From NCBI GenBank assembly GCA_030697365.1, contig JAUYQH010000032.1, positions 1 through 64,000 on the forward strand: 64,000 bases of DNA, read 5' to 3'. Below the pieces are notes generated by a model. It was given only the letters and a program-made list of their open reading frames with translations, was not told the DNA's origin and made no database searches. Below, in pieces: positions 46,021-57,769 of the stretch (position 1 is the first letter of the stretch; every line of letters begins with the position of its first letter). The position numbers and the translations under genes were made by a program. Source of the DNA: Novosphingobium sp. GTDB lineage: Bacteria > Pseudomonadota > Alphaproteobacteria > Sphingomonadales > Sphingomonadaceae.

Positions 46021-46704
46021 TCAACCGGGCACCACGGCATGGGCGCGGACAGGGAATGTGCCCATGCCTGCGATCGGCGGAGGAACGGCGTTGAAGCGGA
46101 ACCCCGTATCGGGAAGATGTTCCAGCCGGGTCAGATGCTCGCAAATCGGCACGTCGGCGCCGAGCAGGATGGTGTGAACCGGGCGGCTGCGGGTGCGGGT
46201 GTCGTCGATGTTGTGCGAATCGATCCCGACCAGCGCCGCTCCTGCCGCCACCAGCAGATCGGCTGCGTCACGCGTCAGGAAGGGGTGATCGTCGAAGTAG
46301 GCCTCGGTGCGCCAGTGGCGGTCCCATCCGGTGTGGACCAGCACCGCCTTGCCGCCCAGCTCCAGCCCGGCAAACGATGCGGCATCGACCGCAAGGCCTT
46401 GCGCGAACGGGTGGCGCACCACCACCGCAGGCAGGTCGCTCAGGCGGGCCAGGTCGAGTTGGGAAAGATCGCGTCCGTCTTCATGGCGGTGGAACGGGGC
46501 GTCGAGGTAAGTGCCTGTGTTGGCCACCATGTCGATCCGCCCGATCTGGAAGCGGCTGCCGTCATCGTAGTTCGCAGCCGAAGCCTCGCGCGACCAGAAG
46601 TCGCAGATTGCCGGGCCGGGCAGCCCCTTGAATGTGACCATGCCATGTTCGATGACATGGCTCAGGTCGATGTGGCGGCTGGTTCGGTCGGTCGGGCTGG
46701 CCAT
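46021..46704 (-). CDS. Cyclase/kynurenine formamidase-family hydrolase
   Basis: 227 residues. Metal-binding segment VANTGTYLDAPFHRH corresponds to the family's HxGTHxDxPxH, with Asn/Tyr replacing two residues, then DSHNIDDTRT. Members hydrolyse amide or ester bonds using zinc or manganese (kynurenine formamidase, cyclase). With two of the usual ligand positions changed, activity and substrate are uncertain. N-terminal HIDLSHVIEHGMVTFKGLPG is typical. Confidence 0.85.
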   Translation of the reverse strand: MASPTDRTSRHIDLSHVIEHGMVTFKGLPGPAICDFWSREASAANYDDGSRFQIGRIDMVANTGTYLDAPFHRHEDGRDLSQLDLARLSDLPAVVVRHPFAQGLAVDAASFAGLELGGKAVLVHTGWDRHWRTEAYFDDHPFLTRDAADLLVAAGAALVGIDSHNIDDTRTRSRPVHTILLGADVPICEHLTRLEHLPDTGFRFNAVPPPIAGMGTFPVRAHAVVPG

Positions 46705-46753
46705 GGATCCGGCTTAGCGGGGAAACCGGGTCCCCGCCAAGCCGGTCCGCAGG

Positions 46754-49429
<2,676 letters not shown>

Positions 49430-49536
49430 GTGTGCAATTCCCTCCTGCTGGCTGAACCGGCGGGCGCGCCCCAACCCCGTCCGGAGAGTGTGTTCAGCCG
49501 ATGCGCGTTTCGGTTTGCAAGGTCAAGGGTATGCGG

Positions 49537-50415
49537 TCAGGCGACGGTCGGCTCGGGCGGTGTCCGCCTCGCCGCGACCAGACAGGCCGCCACGATCAGC
49601 GCCACCCCCGCCAGCGTGGTCAGCGAAACCGGCTCGCGGAAGGCCAGCCAGCCGACCCCGGCGGCCCAGCCGAATGCGCTGTATTCCATCGGCACCAGCA
49701 CTTGCGCTTCGGCCCGGGCATAGGCCCAGGCGAGCAACAGCGCGGCGACGATGCTCAGCAGCGAGCTTACGGCGATCCACGTCAGCGCGCCGTCGGGCAC
49801 GCGCAAAAACCATGGCGCGAACCCCGCCAGCGTCAGGAAGGTGATCGCGTTCTGGAAGAAGACGATCTCGCGGGGCTTGGCGATCAGCGCCTGGCGCCGC
49901 GCGAGCACGAGGTTGAGCGCGTAGAGCACCGCCGAGGCGAGCACCGCGGCGATCCCCTCGATCCGCTCGGGAGTGCGTTCCACGGTTAGCTCGGGCCAGC
50001 AGATCACCGCCACCCCCACCAGCCCGATCAGCGAGGCGGCGATCGCTTTGGGCGCGATCATCTCCTTGAGCATCACCGCGGCGAGATAGAGGGAGATCAG
50101 CGGGGCGAAGAACGAGATCGCGATCGCCTGCGCCAGCGGCAGCAGCGTCAGGCTGTGGAAGAACAGGAACGCCATCACCGCGACGATCACCCCGCGCAGC
50201 AGGTGGACGCGCATCACCGCGGGCCGAGGCCATGGGGTCCGCGCGCCCAGCCACAGCGGCAGGGTGACCGCGCTGCTCATCGCTGCACGCCAGACCATCG
50301 CCGAATAGGCCCCCACCGCCAGGCTGGCAGCCTTCATCGTCCCGTCCATCACGCTGAGCAGCGCGATCGCGACGACAGCGACGAGGACAGGGGCGAGGGG
50401 GTGTGAGGCGCGCAT
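49537..50415 (-). CDS. EamA/DMT-family transporter
   Basis: 292 residues with ten predicted TM helices in two EamA repeats (AYSAMVWRAAMSSAVTLPLWL in the first, VPMEYSAFGWAAGVGWLAFREP in the second). Drug/metabolite transporter superfamily; substrate unknown. Single gene, 107 bp from aconitase and transcribed in the same direction. Confidence 0.9.
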   Translation of the reverse strand: MRASHPLAPVLVAVVAIALLSVMDGTMKAASLAVGAYSAMVWRAAMSSAVTLPLWLGARTPWPRPAVMRVHLLRGVIVAVMAFLFFHSLTLLPLAQAIAISFFAPLISLYLAAVMLKEMIAPKAIAASLIGLVGVAVICWPELTVERTPERIEGIAAVLASAVLYALNLVLARRQALIAKPREIVFFQNAITFLTLAGFAPWFLRVPDGALTWIAVSSLLSIVAALLLAWAYARAEAQVLVPMEYSAFGWAAGVGWLAFREPVSLTTLAGVALIVAACLVAARRTPPEPTVA

Positions 50416-50620
50416 TGGGCGGGCGTTAGGGGATTGAGCGGGGGCTCGCCACCCCGATCCTCCCCCACAGGGGAAGGTTCAAGCGGGCCGTTGCTGGTGC
50501 GCCACAATCGCGACGATTCAGCCGCCAGTCAGGCGCGGTGCTTGAATGGATTCGCGCCTTCGGGCAGATTCGGGGCTGCGCAGCACGATAGCGGCGCAAC
50601 TCGCAACAGTGGGATTGAGA

Positions 50621-51967
50621 ATGATTTTTCGGGGTACTTCCAAGAGTTCGGTCGCTTCGATGGCGGTTGCGGGGCTGATGCTGGCGGCACCGGCGCTTGC
50701 CCAGCCGGTGGCGCAGCCCGCCCCCCCTCCGGCCGACCTCCTGCCGCCTGCGGTTGCGCCCGCGCCGACCCCCACCCCGGTTCCCCCGCCGCCCGCACCG
50801 GCGTGGTCGCGGCGCGATGCGCAGGCGCTGCTCGCCGCAGTCCAGGCGATCGGCGCCGAAGGCCTCGACCCCAAGGACTATGAGCCCGCCACGCTTGCCG
50901 CCGCCATCGCCGCCGGTGAGGGTGTCGCGCTCAACGAAACCGCCACCCGCCTGTTCGCCTGGCTGGTCGAGGACTTGCGCGACGGGCGCACGCCGATGAG
51001 TGCGCGGGTTCAGTGGTTCGTGGTCGATCCCGATCGCGACCTCAATCCCACCGCTCTGGTTCTCGCCCGCGCGCTGGAAAAGCACGACGTGGCGGGCGAG
51101 CTCGCCGCACTCGCCCCGCTCCACCCCGATTATGCCGCGCTCAGGCAGGAGCTTGCCACATCCACCGGCGACAAGACCGTGATCCGCGCCAACATGGACC
51201 GCTGGCGCTGGCTGGCGCGCGACATGGGCGACCAATACCTCCTGACCAACGTGCCCGAATACATGCTGCGGCTGACGGTCAAGAACAAGGTCATCACCAG
51301 CTACCGCACCGTGGTCGGCAAGCCGGGCAAGACGGCCACGCCGCAGCTTGCCGAAACGGTGCAGGGGGTGATCTTCAACCCGACCTGGACCGTGCCGCAG
51401 TCGATCGTCAAGGGCGAAGGGCTGGGCGCGCAGCTGCTCGCCAACCCGGCCCGCGCCAAGCGCGAGAACTACAAGGTGTGGAAGGACAAGGCGACCGGGT
51501 TCGTCACCGTCGTCCAGCAGCCGGGCAAGGGCAACTCGTTGGGACTGATGAAGCTCGACATGCCCAATCCGCACGCGATCTTCGTCCATGATACCCCCGC
51601 CAAATCGCTGTTCGCCGCGCCCAACCGCGCCTTCAGCCACGGTTGCATCCGCACCGAACGGGCGAGCGAGCTGGGGATGCTGATGGCGATGCTCGGCGGG
51701 GGGCTGACCAAGGAAGAGGGCGTCGCCCACACGCTGTCGGGCGAGTACACCAAGGTCCCGATGACCAAGACCTTCCCGGTCTACATCACCTATTTCACGA
51801 TGGCCCGCGACGTGACCGGGGGGATGCGCAAGTTCGCCGACATTTACGGCCGCGACGCCCCGGTCCTCACAGCGCTCAAGGCCCCGCGCCAGCTCCACAC
51901 CGACCAGCGCAAGAGCAACGAAAAGGTGATCGAGATCGTCGACGATCTGGGCGCGGTAAAGACCTAG
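50621..51967 (+). CDS. L,D-transpeptidase (YcbB-like)
   Basis: 448 residues with a signal peptide (MIFRGTSKSS, then VAGLMLAAPALAQ) and a Pro-rich linker. A region of about 150 residues precedes the catalytic domain (MLRLTVKNKVITSYRTVVGKPGK, FSHGCIRTE with catalytic Cys). It cross-links peptidoglycan by 3-3 bonds or attaches lipoproteins. The start at 50621 is chosen for the signal peptide; an upstream ATG at 50546 adds 25 unrelated residues. Confidence 0.92.
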   Translation: MIFRGTSKSSVASMAVAGLMLAAPALAQPVAQPAPPPADLLPPAVAPAPTPTPVPPPPAPAWSRRDAQALLAAVQAIGAEGLDPKDYEPATLAAAIAAGEGVALNETATRLFAWLVEDLRDGRTPMSARVQWFVVDPDRDLNPTALVLARALEKHDVAGELAALAPLHPDYAALRQELATSTGDKTVIRANMDRWRWLARDMGDQYLLTNVPEYMLRLTVKNKVITSYRTVVGKPGKTATPQLAETVQGVIFNPTWTVPQSIVKGEGLGAQLLANPARAKRENYKVWKDKATGFVTVVQQPGKGNSLGLMKLDMPNPHAIFVHDTPAKSLFAAPNRAFSHGCIRTERASELGMLMAMLGGGLTKEEGVAHTLSGEYTKVPMTKTFPVYITYFTMARDVTGGMRKFADIYGRDAPVLTALKAPRQLHTDQRKSNEKVIEIVDDLGAVKT

Positions 51968-51994
51968 GAGAAAGGTCTGCGAACTAACTGATCG

Positions 51995-53575
51995 CTAGGC
52001 CCGCCGTCCCGCCTTCAGCACCGCCGCCGCGCAATTGTGCCCGGGCGCGCCGGTGACCCCGCCGCCCGGGTGCGCGCCCGCTCCGCATAGCCACAAGCCG
52101 GGGATCGGCCCGCGGTGGCTGCCGGTGCCCAGCACCGGGCGCGCGGCCCACAATTGGTCCAGGCTCATCCGGCCGTGGAAGATGTCGCCGTCGACCAGCC
52201 CGAAGCGGCGTTCGAGGCCCTTGGGGGTGAGCACCTGCTGGCCCACGATCAAGGCGCACACGCCGGGGGCGTGGTGTTCGAGCACGGCCAGCACCGCCTC
52301 GACCGCCTCGTCCTCCTGCGCAGCGGTCCACTCCAGCCTGGGGTCGAACTGCTGGCAGAACAGGCTGGCGACATGCGTTCCGGGGGTGTCGACCAGCGAA
52401 GGATCGACCGTCGAGGGGATCAGCATCTCGACGATCGGCTTGGCGCTCCAGCCCTGGCACTTGGCGTCGTCGTACGCGCGGTCCATGTAGTCGAGCGACG
52501 GGGCCATGATGATCCCGGCGGACAAGTGTTCGCCTCCACCGGATAAAGCGGCGAAATCGGGCAAGCCTGACAGCGCCAGGTTCATCCGCAAGCTGCCGCT
52601 GCCGGTGGCATAGCGGTCCATCGCCAGCGCAAAGTCTTGCGGCAGAGCGTCGCGCGCGATCAGCTTGCGGTAGAGCAGCGCGGGGCCGACGTTGGCGATC
52701 ACCCGCTTGGCGCGCACTTCCTCGCCGCTCGCCAGCCGCACGCCCACCGCTGCGCCGCGCTCGACCAGCACCTCGGCGACGGGCTGTTCGACCCCGATCT
52801 CGACCCCGGCTTCGCGGCAGGCGCTGGCCATCGCCCGGGTGATCGCGCCCATCCCGCCGATCGCGTGGCCCCACGCGCCCTTGACCCCGTTGGCCTCGCC
52901 GAACACGTGGTGGAGCAGGACGTAGGCGCTGCCCGGCGCGTCGGGGCTGGCGTAGTTGCCGACCACGGCATCGAATCCGAACACCGCCTTGACCGCCTCG
53001 CTCTCGAACCACCCGTCGAGATATTCGCGCGCCGAGCGGGTGAACAGCGCCAGCGCCTCGCGCTTGCCCGCCAGGTCGAGATCCTTGAGGACGCGCGCCT
53101 GCAATGCGGCGTCGATCAGACCCCTTAACCCCTCGGTTTGCGGGGGGATCTTCAGCGCCAGCGCGCGCAGCACGTCGGCAACCTGGTCGAGCGCGGCAAA
53201 GTAGGCGGGAAGCGTTTCAGCGTCCTTGCGGCTGAATTTCGCCACCTCGGCCTGGCTGCGTTCGATCCCGCCGCCCATCAGCAGGTAGTCGCCGGGCGTC
53301 GCCGAGAGCGGCAGGAAATTTGCCACCGGGCGGTTGACCACGCGCAGGCCCTGACGCTCGAGCGCCATGTCAGCGATCACCTTGGGCTGGAGCAGACTGA
53401 CGGTGTAGCTCGCCACCGAATTGCGGAAACCGGGCGCGAACTCCTCGGTCACCGCGGCGCCGCCGAGAGTGTGGTGCGCCTCGCAGATCCGCACCTTGTG
53501 CCTGGCGCGGGCGAGATAGAACGCGCAGACCAGCCCGTTGTGGCCCCCGCCGATGATCACCGCGTCGAGCGCCAT
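51995..53575 (-). CDS. FAD-dependent oxidoreductase, PYROXD2/phytoene desaturase-like
   Basis: 526 residues with the FAD dinucleotide motif AVIIGGGHNGLVCAFYLA at the N-terminus, the GG motif LGGAAVTEEF, a second GxGxxG-like area, and C-terminal GLWLCGAGAHPGGGVTGAPGHNCA. It belongs to the PYROXD2/CrtI-like amine oxidase branch; substrate unknown. It converges with the L,D-transpeptidase gene (27 bp between). Upstream is an inverted repeat shared with the msrA unit. Confidence 0.9.
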   Translation of the reverse strand: MALDAVIIGGGHNGLVCAFYLARARHKVRICEAHHTLGGAAVTEEFAPGFRNSVASYTVSLLQPKVIADMALERQGLRVVNRPVANFLPLSATPGDYLLMGGGIERSQAEVAKFSRKDAETLPAYFAALDQVADVLRALALKIPPQTEGLRGLIDAALQARVLKDLDLAGKREALALFTRSAREYLDGWFESEAVKAVFGFDAVVGNYASPDAPGSAYVLLHHVFGEANGVKGAWGHAIGGMGAITRAMASACREAGVEIGVEQPVAEVLVERGAAVGVRLASGEEVRAKRVIANVGPALLYRKLIARDALPQDFALAMDRYATGSGSLRMNLALSGLPDFAALSGGGEHLSAGIIMAPSLDYMDRAYDDAKCQGWSAKPIVEMLIPSTVDPSLVDTPGTHVASLFCQQFDPRLEWTAAQEDEAVEAVLAVLEHHAPGVCALIVGQQVLTPKGLERRFGLVDGDIFHGRMSLDQLWAARPVLGTGSHRGPIPGLWLCGAGAHPGGGVTGAPGHNCAAAVLKAGRRA

Positions 53576-53603
53576 GTGTAACCGATCTCCCTTTGGCTGC
53601 GAA

Positions 53604-53629
53604 TGAACGTCAGCGTGTGGCGACGTTCA
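53604..53629. promoter_or_regulatory. Inverted repeat between divergent PYROXD2-like and msrA units
   Basis: TGAACGTC-N10-GACGTTCA, 8-bp perfect arms. It is located 28 bp upstream of the PYROXD2-like start and 68 bp upstream of the 43-residue gene. Possible operator; the binding protein is unknown. Confidence 0.5.
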
Positions 53630-53696
53630 CAGCATGGAAACTTCGAATCGCATAGTCGGGATCGGAACAAACGAATGATGGATAAAGGAACCGGTC

Positions 53697-53828
53697 ATGG
53701 GACTGTTTCGCAAGGACCTCTACCACGCCTTTCTGGTCGGCTTCCTGATCGGGACCGCAGGACTGGTCGCCAGCATCGACGGCGAGGCGCGGGCGCAGAT
53801 GGTCGCGCAAGTCTCGCAAATCGCTTGA
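53697..53828 (+). CDS. 43-residue single-TM protein
   Basis: Short gene, ATG at 53697 with AAAGGA about seven bases upstream. It encodes MGLFRKDLYHAFLVGFLIGT..., one TM helix (about 10-27) and a short polar tail. The final TTGA overlaps the start of msrA, so translation of the two is probably coupled. Unknown function. Confidence 0.7.
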   Translation: MGLFRKDLYHAFLVGFLIGTAGLVASIDGEARAQMVAQVSQIA

Positions 53829-54499
53829 CGCGCACGCTGTTCCCGCTCGCCGCCGCGGCCTTGCTGGCTTCGGCCTGCGCTTCGCCCGCGCTTGCGGAGA
53901 GTGCGGTGGCGACACCTGCCGCCAAGGTCGTCGCCGACGAAGGCAAGGGCCTCAAGACCGCGATCTTCGCGGGCGGCTGCTTCTGGGGGATCGAGGGCGT
54001 GTTCAGCCACCTCAAGGGCGTGACCAGCGCGGTTTCTGGATACCACGGCGGCACCGCGGCGACCGCGACCTACGAGCGGACCAACGATGGCGACACCGGT
54101 CATGCCGAAGCGGTCAGGGTGACTTATGACCCCGCGATGATCCGCTACGACCAATTGCTTCGGGTGTTCTTCGCGGTCGGCGCCGATCCCACCCAGCTCA
54201 ATCGCCAGGGCCCCGACCGCGGGACCCAGTACCGTACCGCGCTGGTCCCGGTCAGCGCCGAACAGAACCGCGTCGCGGCCGCCTATCTTGCGCAGCTCAA
54301 GGCCTCGGGGTTGTGGAAGAAGCCGCTGGTGGCAAAGATCGAGCGCGCGCAGACGTTCTATCCCGCAGAAACCTATCACCAGGACTTCATGCGCAAGAAC
54401 CCCAGCCACGGCTATATCCTGAGGTGGGACGCACCCAAGATAGCGGGGCTCAAACGGCTGTTCCCCGCGCAGTACAAGGCGGCTTTCACCGCGGGATGA
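53825..54499 (+). CDS. msrA: Exported peptide-methionine (S)-S-oxide reductase
   Basis: 224 residues from TTG 53825. The N-terminus (LFPLAAAALLASACASPALA) is a signal peptide, possibly a lipoprotein with Cys18. The MsrA domain has AGGCFWGIEG with catalytic Cys, SGYHGGTA, DTGHAEAVRVTYDP, LLRVFFAVGADPTQLNRQGPDRG and a terminal TYHQDF. It repairs oxidised methionine in envelope proteins. The start overlaps the 43-residue gene. Confidence 0.9.
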   Translation: MTRTLFPLAAAALLASACASPALAESAVATPAAKVVADEGKGLKTAIFAGGCFWGIEGVFSHLKGVTSAVSGYHGGTAATATYERTNDGDTGHAEAVRVTYDPAMIRYDQLLRVFFAVGADPTQLNRQGPDRGTQYRTALVPVSAEQNRVAAAYLAQLKASGLWKKPLVAKIERAQTFYPAETYHQDFMRKNPSHGYILRWDAPKIAGLKRLFPAQYKAAFTAG

Positions 54500-54570
54500 C
54501 CGAATTGCGGCCCCACCTCCTCTACAGGGGAGGATTTGCCGCTGACGCCGCTTGATCCTATATCTCCTGC

Positions 54571-55029
54571 ATGGCCCACCACGCCCATAAGGAACATTCA
54601 GGCGAAAACCTGATCGCCGCTGCGCGCGGCGCGCTGACCGCGGCGGGCGAGCAATGGACCGGGATGCGCGGCGACGTGTTCGAGGCGCTGGCGGTGCGCG
54701 ACAAGCCGGCCTCGGCCTATGACATTGCCGAAAGCGTCGGCGCGCGGCGCGGCAAGCGGGTCGCGGCCAATTCGGTCTATCGCATCCTCGACCTGTTCGT
54801 GCGGACCAACCTGGCGCGGCGGGTGGAAAGCGCCAACGCCTACCTCGCCAACAGCCACCCCGGCTGCCGCCACGACTGCATCTTCCTGATCTGCGATGCC
54901 TGCGGGGCAGCCACGCACATCGACGACGATCGCCTGACCGGCGCACTGGTCGAGGCCGCGCACGACGCGGGCTTCGCCGAGATCCGCCCGGTGGTCGAAC
55001 TGCGCGGGCGCTGCTCGGCCTGCGGTTGA
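54571..55029 (+). CDS. Fur-family transcription regulator (Zur-like)
   Basis: 152 residues: a winged-helix N-terminus (KPASAYDIAES, NSVYRILDLFVRTNLARRVE) and a C-terminal dimer/metal domain with two CxxC pairs (ICDACG, CSACG) for structural zinc and His ligands (HDCIFLICD). The N-terminus is His-rich (MAHHAHKEHSGE). The zinc-site pattern is closest to Zur, but Fur or PerR cannot be excluded. It is located 71 bp after msrA, same strand. Confidence 0.9.
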   Translation: MAHHAHKEHSGENLIAAARGALTAAGEQWTGMRGDVFEALAVRDKPASAYDIAESVGARRGKRVAANSVYRILDLFVRTNLARRVESANAYLANSHPGCRHDCIFLICDACGAATHIDDDRLTGALVEAAHDAGFAEIRPVVELRGRCSACG

Positions 55030-55036
55030 CGGAGCG

Positions 55037-55228
55037 TCAGTTCCCCGGAATTTCGGGCACTTCGTTTGGCGCCGAATCGGGCTGGATCTGGTCGGGCTGG
55101 CTGGGCTGAACCTCGTCGGGCTGCTGCATGGGCTGCTCGGTCGGGGTTTGATGCGCGGGGCTTTCCTGCGGCGATTGCGGCTCGATAATGTCGGGTCGGG
55201 GCATCTGGGGCTGTTTGGGGTCAGGCAT
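55037..55228 (-). CDS. Pro/Gln-rich small hypothetical protein
   Basis: 63 residues, mainly Pro, Gln, Glu and Asp (MPDPKQPQMPRPDIIEPQ...). No signal peptide, TM or known domain; likely disordered. The open frame has typical third-position GC and faces the Fur gene 3' end with an 8-bp gap. Its reality is moderately supported. Confidence 0.55.
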   Translation of the reverse strand: MPDPKQPQMPRPDIIEPQSPQESPAHQTPTEQPMQQPDEVQPSQPDQIQPDSAPNEVPEIPGN

Positions 55229-55364
55229 GGCACGAACACTCCTGTGCTTGGGTTCAGAACGTACCGCGCGCCCGGTTCGTTCCGCCCGCGCGCCTCGCCT
55301 GGTTCAGGCACCTTGCCCTTTGCGGGAACTGGCGATAGAGGCCCCCGTTCATTTCGCGACCTGA

Positions 55365-55449
55365 GCGGGCGTGGCGGAACTGGTAGACGCGCCAGATTTA
55401 GGTTCTGGTATCTTCGGATGTGGGGGTTCGAGTCCCTTCGCCCGCACCA
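55365..55449 (+). tRNA. tRNA-Leu (anticodon UAG)
   Basis: Acceptor stem GCGGGCG/CGCCCGC, D-loop region TGGCGGAACTGGTAGACGCG, anticodon stem-loop CCAGA-TTTAGGT-TCTGG with anticodon TAG, a long variable arm (ATCTTCGGATG) and T-arm GGGGGTTCGAGTCCC. Encoded CCA at the end. The long variable arm and anticodon identify leucine. Confidence 0.96.
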
Positions 55450-55511
55450 CCCTCGCCACCTTGCACGGGCCGGGCTTTGGCCAGATCGACTTTGGAAAGC
55501 GTACAAGAACG

Positions 55512-57092
55512 ATGCAGATTGCCGAAACCGCCGCCGATGGTCTCAAGCGCGCCTACGCGGTGACCATCCCCGCCAAGGAAATTTCCGCGCGGGTCGAAGG
55601 CGAAGTCAAGAAGATTGCGCCGCAAGTGCGGATGCCCGGTTTCCGCCCGGGCAAAGTCCCGGCCAACCTCGTGCGCAAGATGCACGGTGCCGCGCTCCAC
55701 CAGGACGCGCTCAACACCGCGATCCGCGAGGCGATGGACAAGCTGGTCCGCGACAACAAGCTGCGTCCCGCGATGCAGCCCGATGTCACGCTGGGCGAAG
55801 GCTACGAAGAGGGCAAGGATGCCGAGCTGGCGGTCGCGCTCGAAGTGCTGCCCGACATCGCCGCGCCCGACATCACCGGGCTCAGGCTCGAGAAGCTGAC
55901 GGTTCCGGTCAGCGATACCGAAGTCGACGAGGCTGTGACCAGGATCGCCTCGGGCCAGAAGAGCTTCGTTGCCGCCAAGAAGGGCAAGAAGGCCGAGAAC
56001 GGCGACCAGGTAGTGATCGATTTTCTCGGCAAGCTCGACGGCGTCCCGTTCGAGGGCGGCGCGGGTGAGGACACCCCGCTCGAACTCGGCGCTGGCCGCT
56101 TCATCCCCGGCTTCGAAGAGCAGCTCGTCGGCATGAAAGCGGGCGAGGCGCGGACGATCGACGTCACTTTCCCCGCCGATTACCCGGCCGAGAACCTCAA
56201 GGGCAAGGCCGTCACCTTCGACCTTACCGTCAAGGAAGTGAAGGTCGCGGGCGAGGCGAAGCTCGACGACGATTTCGCCAAGTCGCTCGGTCTAGAAAGC
56301 ATGGAGCAGCTGCGCGGGTTGTTGCGCGGCCAGCTCGAGCAGGAGACCGCAGGGCTCACCCGTACCCAGATGAAGCGCGCATTGCTCGACCAGCTCGCCG
56401 CGGCGCACGATTTCGACGTTCCGCCGTCGATGGTCGAGGCCGAGTTCGAGCAGATCTGGCAGCAGCTCGAGCAGGAAGCTGCGCAGGAGGAAGACCCGGC
56501 AGCCGCGAAGCTGGAGATCGAAGGCGACAAGGACGATTATCGCAGCATCGCCGTTCGCCGCGTTCGCCTCGGCTTGCTTCTGTCCGAAATCGGCCAGGCC
56601 AATGGCGTCCAGGTTTCCCCCCAGGAAATGGAAATGCTGATCCAGCAGGCCGCGCGCCAGTATCGCGACGAGGATCGCGACCGTTTCGTCGAGTTCATCC
56701 GCTCGAATGCGCTCGCCGCGGCGCAACTGCGCGCTCCGCTCTATGAAGACAAAGTCGTCGATTTCCTGTTCGACAAGGCCGAGATCACCGAGCGTGAAGT
56801 GACTCGCGACGAACTTCAGGCGGCGATCGAGGCCGAAGACGCCGCCCCGGTGAAGGATGCCAAACCCGCCAAGGCGAAAAAGGCTCCGGCGAAGAAGGAT
56901 GCCGCGCCTGCGGACGAAGCCGCCGCCAAGCCCGCCCCGGCCAAAAAGGTCGCGGCCAAGGCGCCTGCCAAGGATGCCCCGGCTCCGGCGAAAACGCCGG
57001 CCAAGGTCGCCAAGCCGGCGGCCAACGAGAGTGGCACCGAAGCCAAGGCGCCCGTCGCAGCGAAGAAGAAGCCCGCCGCGAAGAAGGGCTGA
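55512..57092 (+). CDS. tig: Trigger factor with Lys/Ala/Pro-rich tail
   Basis: 526 residues; typical trigger factors have about 430-450. The N-terminal ribosome-binding region contains GFRPGKVPANLVRK, then a FKBP-like PPIase domain (GDQVVIDFLGKLDGVPFEGG, FIPGFEEQLVGMKAGE) and a helical C-terminal domain. The extra ~80-residue tail (KAKKAPAKKDAAPADEAAAK...KKKPAAKKG) is histone H1-like and basic. It folds nascent chains at the ribosome exit. The ATG at 55512 follows shortly after tRNA-Leu; clpP and clpX follow downstream. Confidence 0.95.
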   Translation: MQIAETAADGLKRAYAVTIPAKEISARVEGEVKKIAPQVRMPGFRPGKVPANLVRKMHGAALHQDALNTAIREAMDKLVRDNKLRPAMQPDVTLGEGYEEGKDAELAVALEVLPDIAAPDITGLRLEKLTVPVSDTEVDEAVTRIASGQKSFVAAKKGKKAENGDQVVIDFLGKLDGVPFEGGAGEDTPLELGAGRFIPGFEEQLVGMKAGEARTIDVTFPADYPAENLKGKAVTFDLTVKEVKVAGEAKLDDDFAKSLGLESMEQLRGLLRGQLEQETAGLTRTQMKRALLDQLAAAHDFDVPPSMVEAEFEQIWQQLEQEAAQEEDPAAAKLEIEGDKDDYRSIAVRRVRLGLLLSEIGQANGVQVSPQEMEMLIQQAARQYRDEDRDRFVEFIRSNALAAAQLRAPLYEDKVVDFLFDKAEITEREVTRDELQAAIEAEDAAPVKDAKPAKAKKAPAKKDAAPADEAAAKPAPAKKVAAKAPAKDAPAPAKTPAKVAKPAANESGTEAKAPVAAKKKPAAKKG

Positions 57093-57117
57093 TCCGCTCC
57101 GCCGATGCCGGACACAC

Positions 57118-57148
57118 AAAAAGGGCGGGGATCACTCCCCGCCTTTTT
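57118..57148 (+). terminator. Intrinsic terminator after tig
   Basis: Stem GGCGGGGA-TCAC-TCCCCGCC followed by TTTTT, with A-rich sequence before the stem. A classic terminator 25 bp after the tig stop. Confidence 0.92.
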
Positions 57149-57192
57149 CGTTCCGGCCGCGCCGTGGCGCTCCGCTTTATAGCGGCCCGGCC

Positions 57193-57393
57193 TTACGGGC
57201 TGTCGGGGCCGTCGCCGTCGTCGACGATCAGGTAGATACCGACGCCCAGCGCGACGACCAGCGCGATGATCAGCAGGGTCGACATGCCGCCCATCTCGTT
57301 GGCGTTTTCGAGCGGAGCGCCGGCGCGGGCGAGCGCCGGTGCGGTGGTTGCAGCGAAAGCGCCCACAGCGGCGAGAAGACTCTTGAAACGCAT
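57193..57393 (-). CDS. Small exported membrane protein, unknown function
   Basis: 66 residues: signal peptide (MRFKSLLAAVGAFAATTAPALA), a short polar part, one TM helix (about 37-55, MSTLLIIALVVALGVGIYLIV) and an acidic C-terminus (DDGDGPDSP). It converges with tig. No known function; the layout with both a signal and a TM helix supports a real envelope protein. Confidence 0.7.
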   Translation of the reverse strand: MRFKSLLAAVGAFAATTAPALARAGAPLENANEMGGMSTLLIIALVVALGVGIYLIVDDGDGPDSP

Positions 57394-57769
57394 CGATTTG
57401 CCTCCCTGTGCGGCGATACCGCAGTCCTGCTGAGTCCAGCTAAACTCGATTGCCGCAGCGCAAAAGAGGGAGCAAGTCTCGGACCAAGAATTTGCATCCC
57501 AAATTGGACCTAATCACGGGAGATGTCGGGGAGTTGTGCATTTTTCGCGATTAAATGCGGGCTGAAGCTACCACGGGTTACTTTGGTGGAGAGCGCGATG
57601 CTGGCCGTACATCCCGACAGGGAATTTCGCACGGCACATTGAGGCAGCGATTTTCCGCCCGATCGCTCCCCGACCGAACGATCCTGCGCGCACGCCAATC
57701 GGTTAACGCCCTTGAACTCGGCCCCTACCTTCGCGACATAGTCGGTCAATTCACACGAGAGGGATTTGC
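57394..57769. other. Gene-free region upstream of clpP
   Basis: Holds the promoters of the divergent 66-residue gene and of clpP. GAGAGGGA just before the clpP ATG is a good Shine-Dalgarno. A CTTGAA followed after only 5 bases by CCCCTAC resembles heat-shock promoter parts but with wrong spacing. No gene with coding character was found. Confidence 0.5.

Noticed and set aside
57710..57727. Heat-shock promoter-like CTTGAA and CCCCTAC before clpP
   Set aside because: The spacing of 5 bases is far too short for a sigma-32 promoter.
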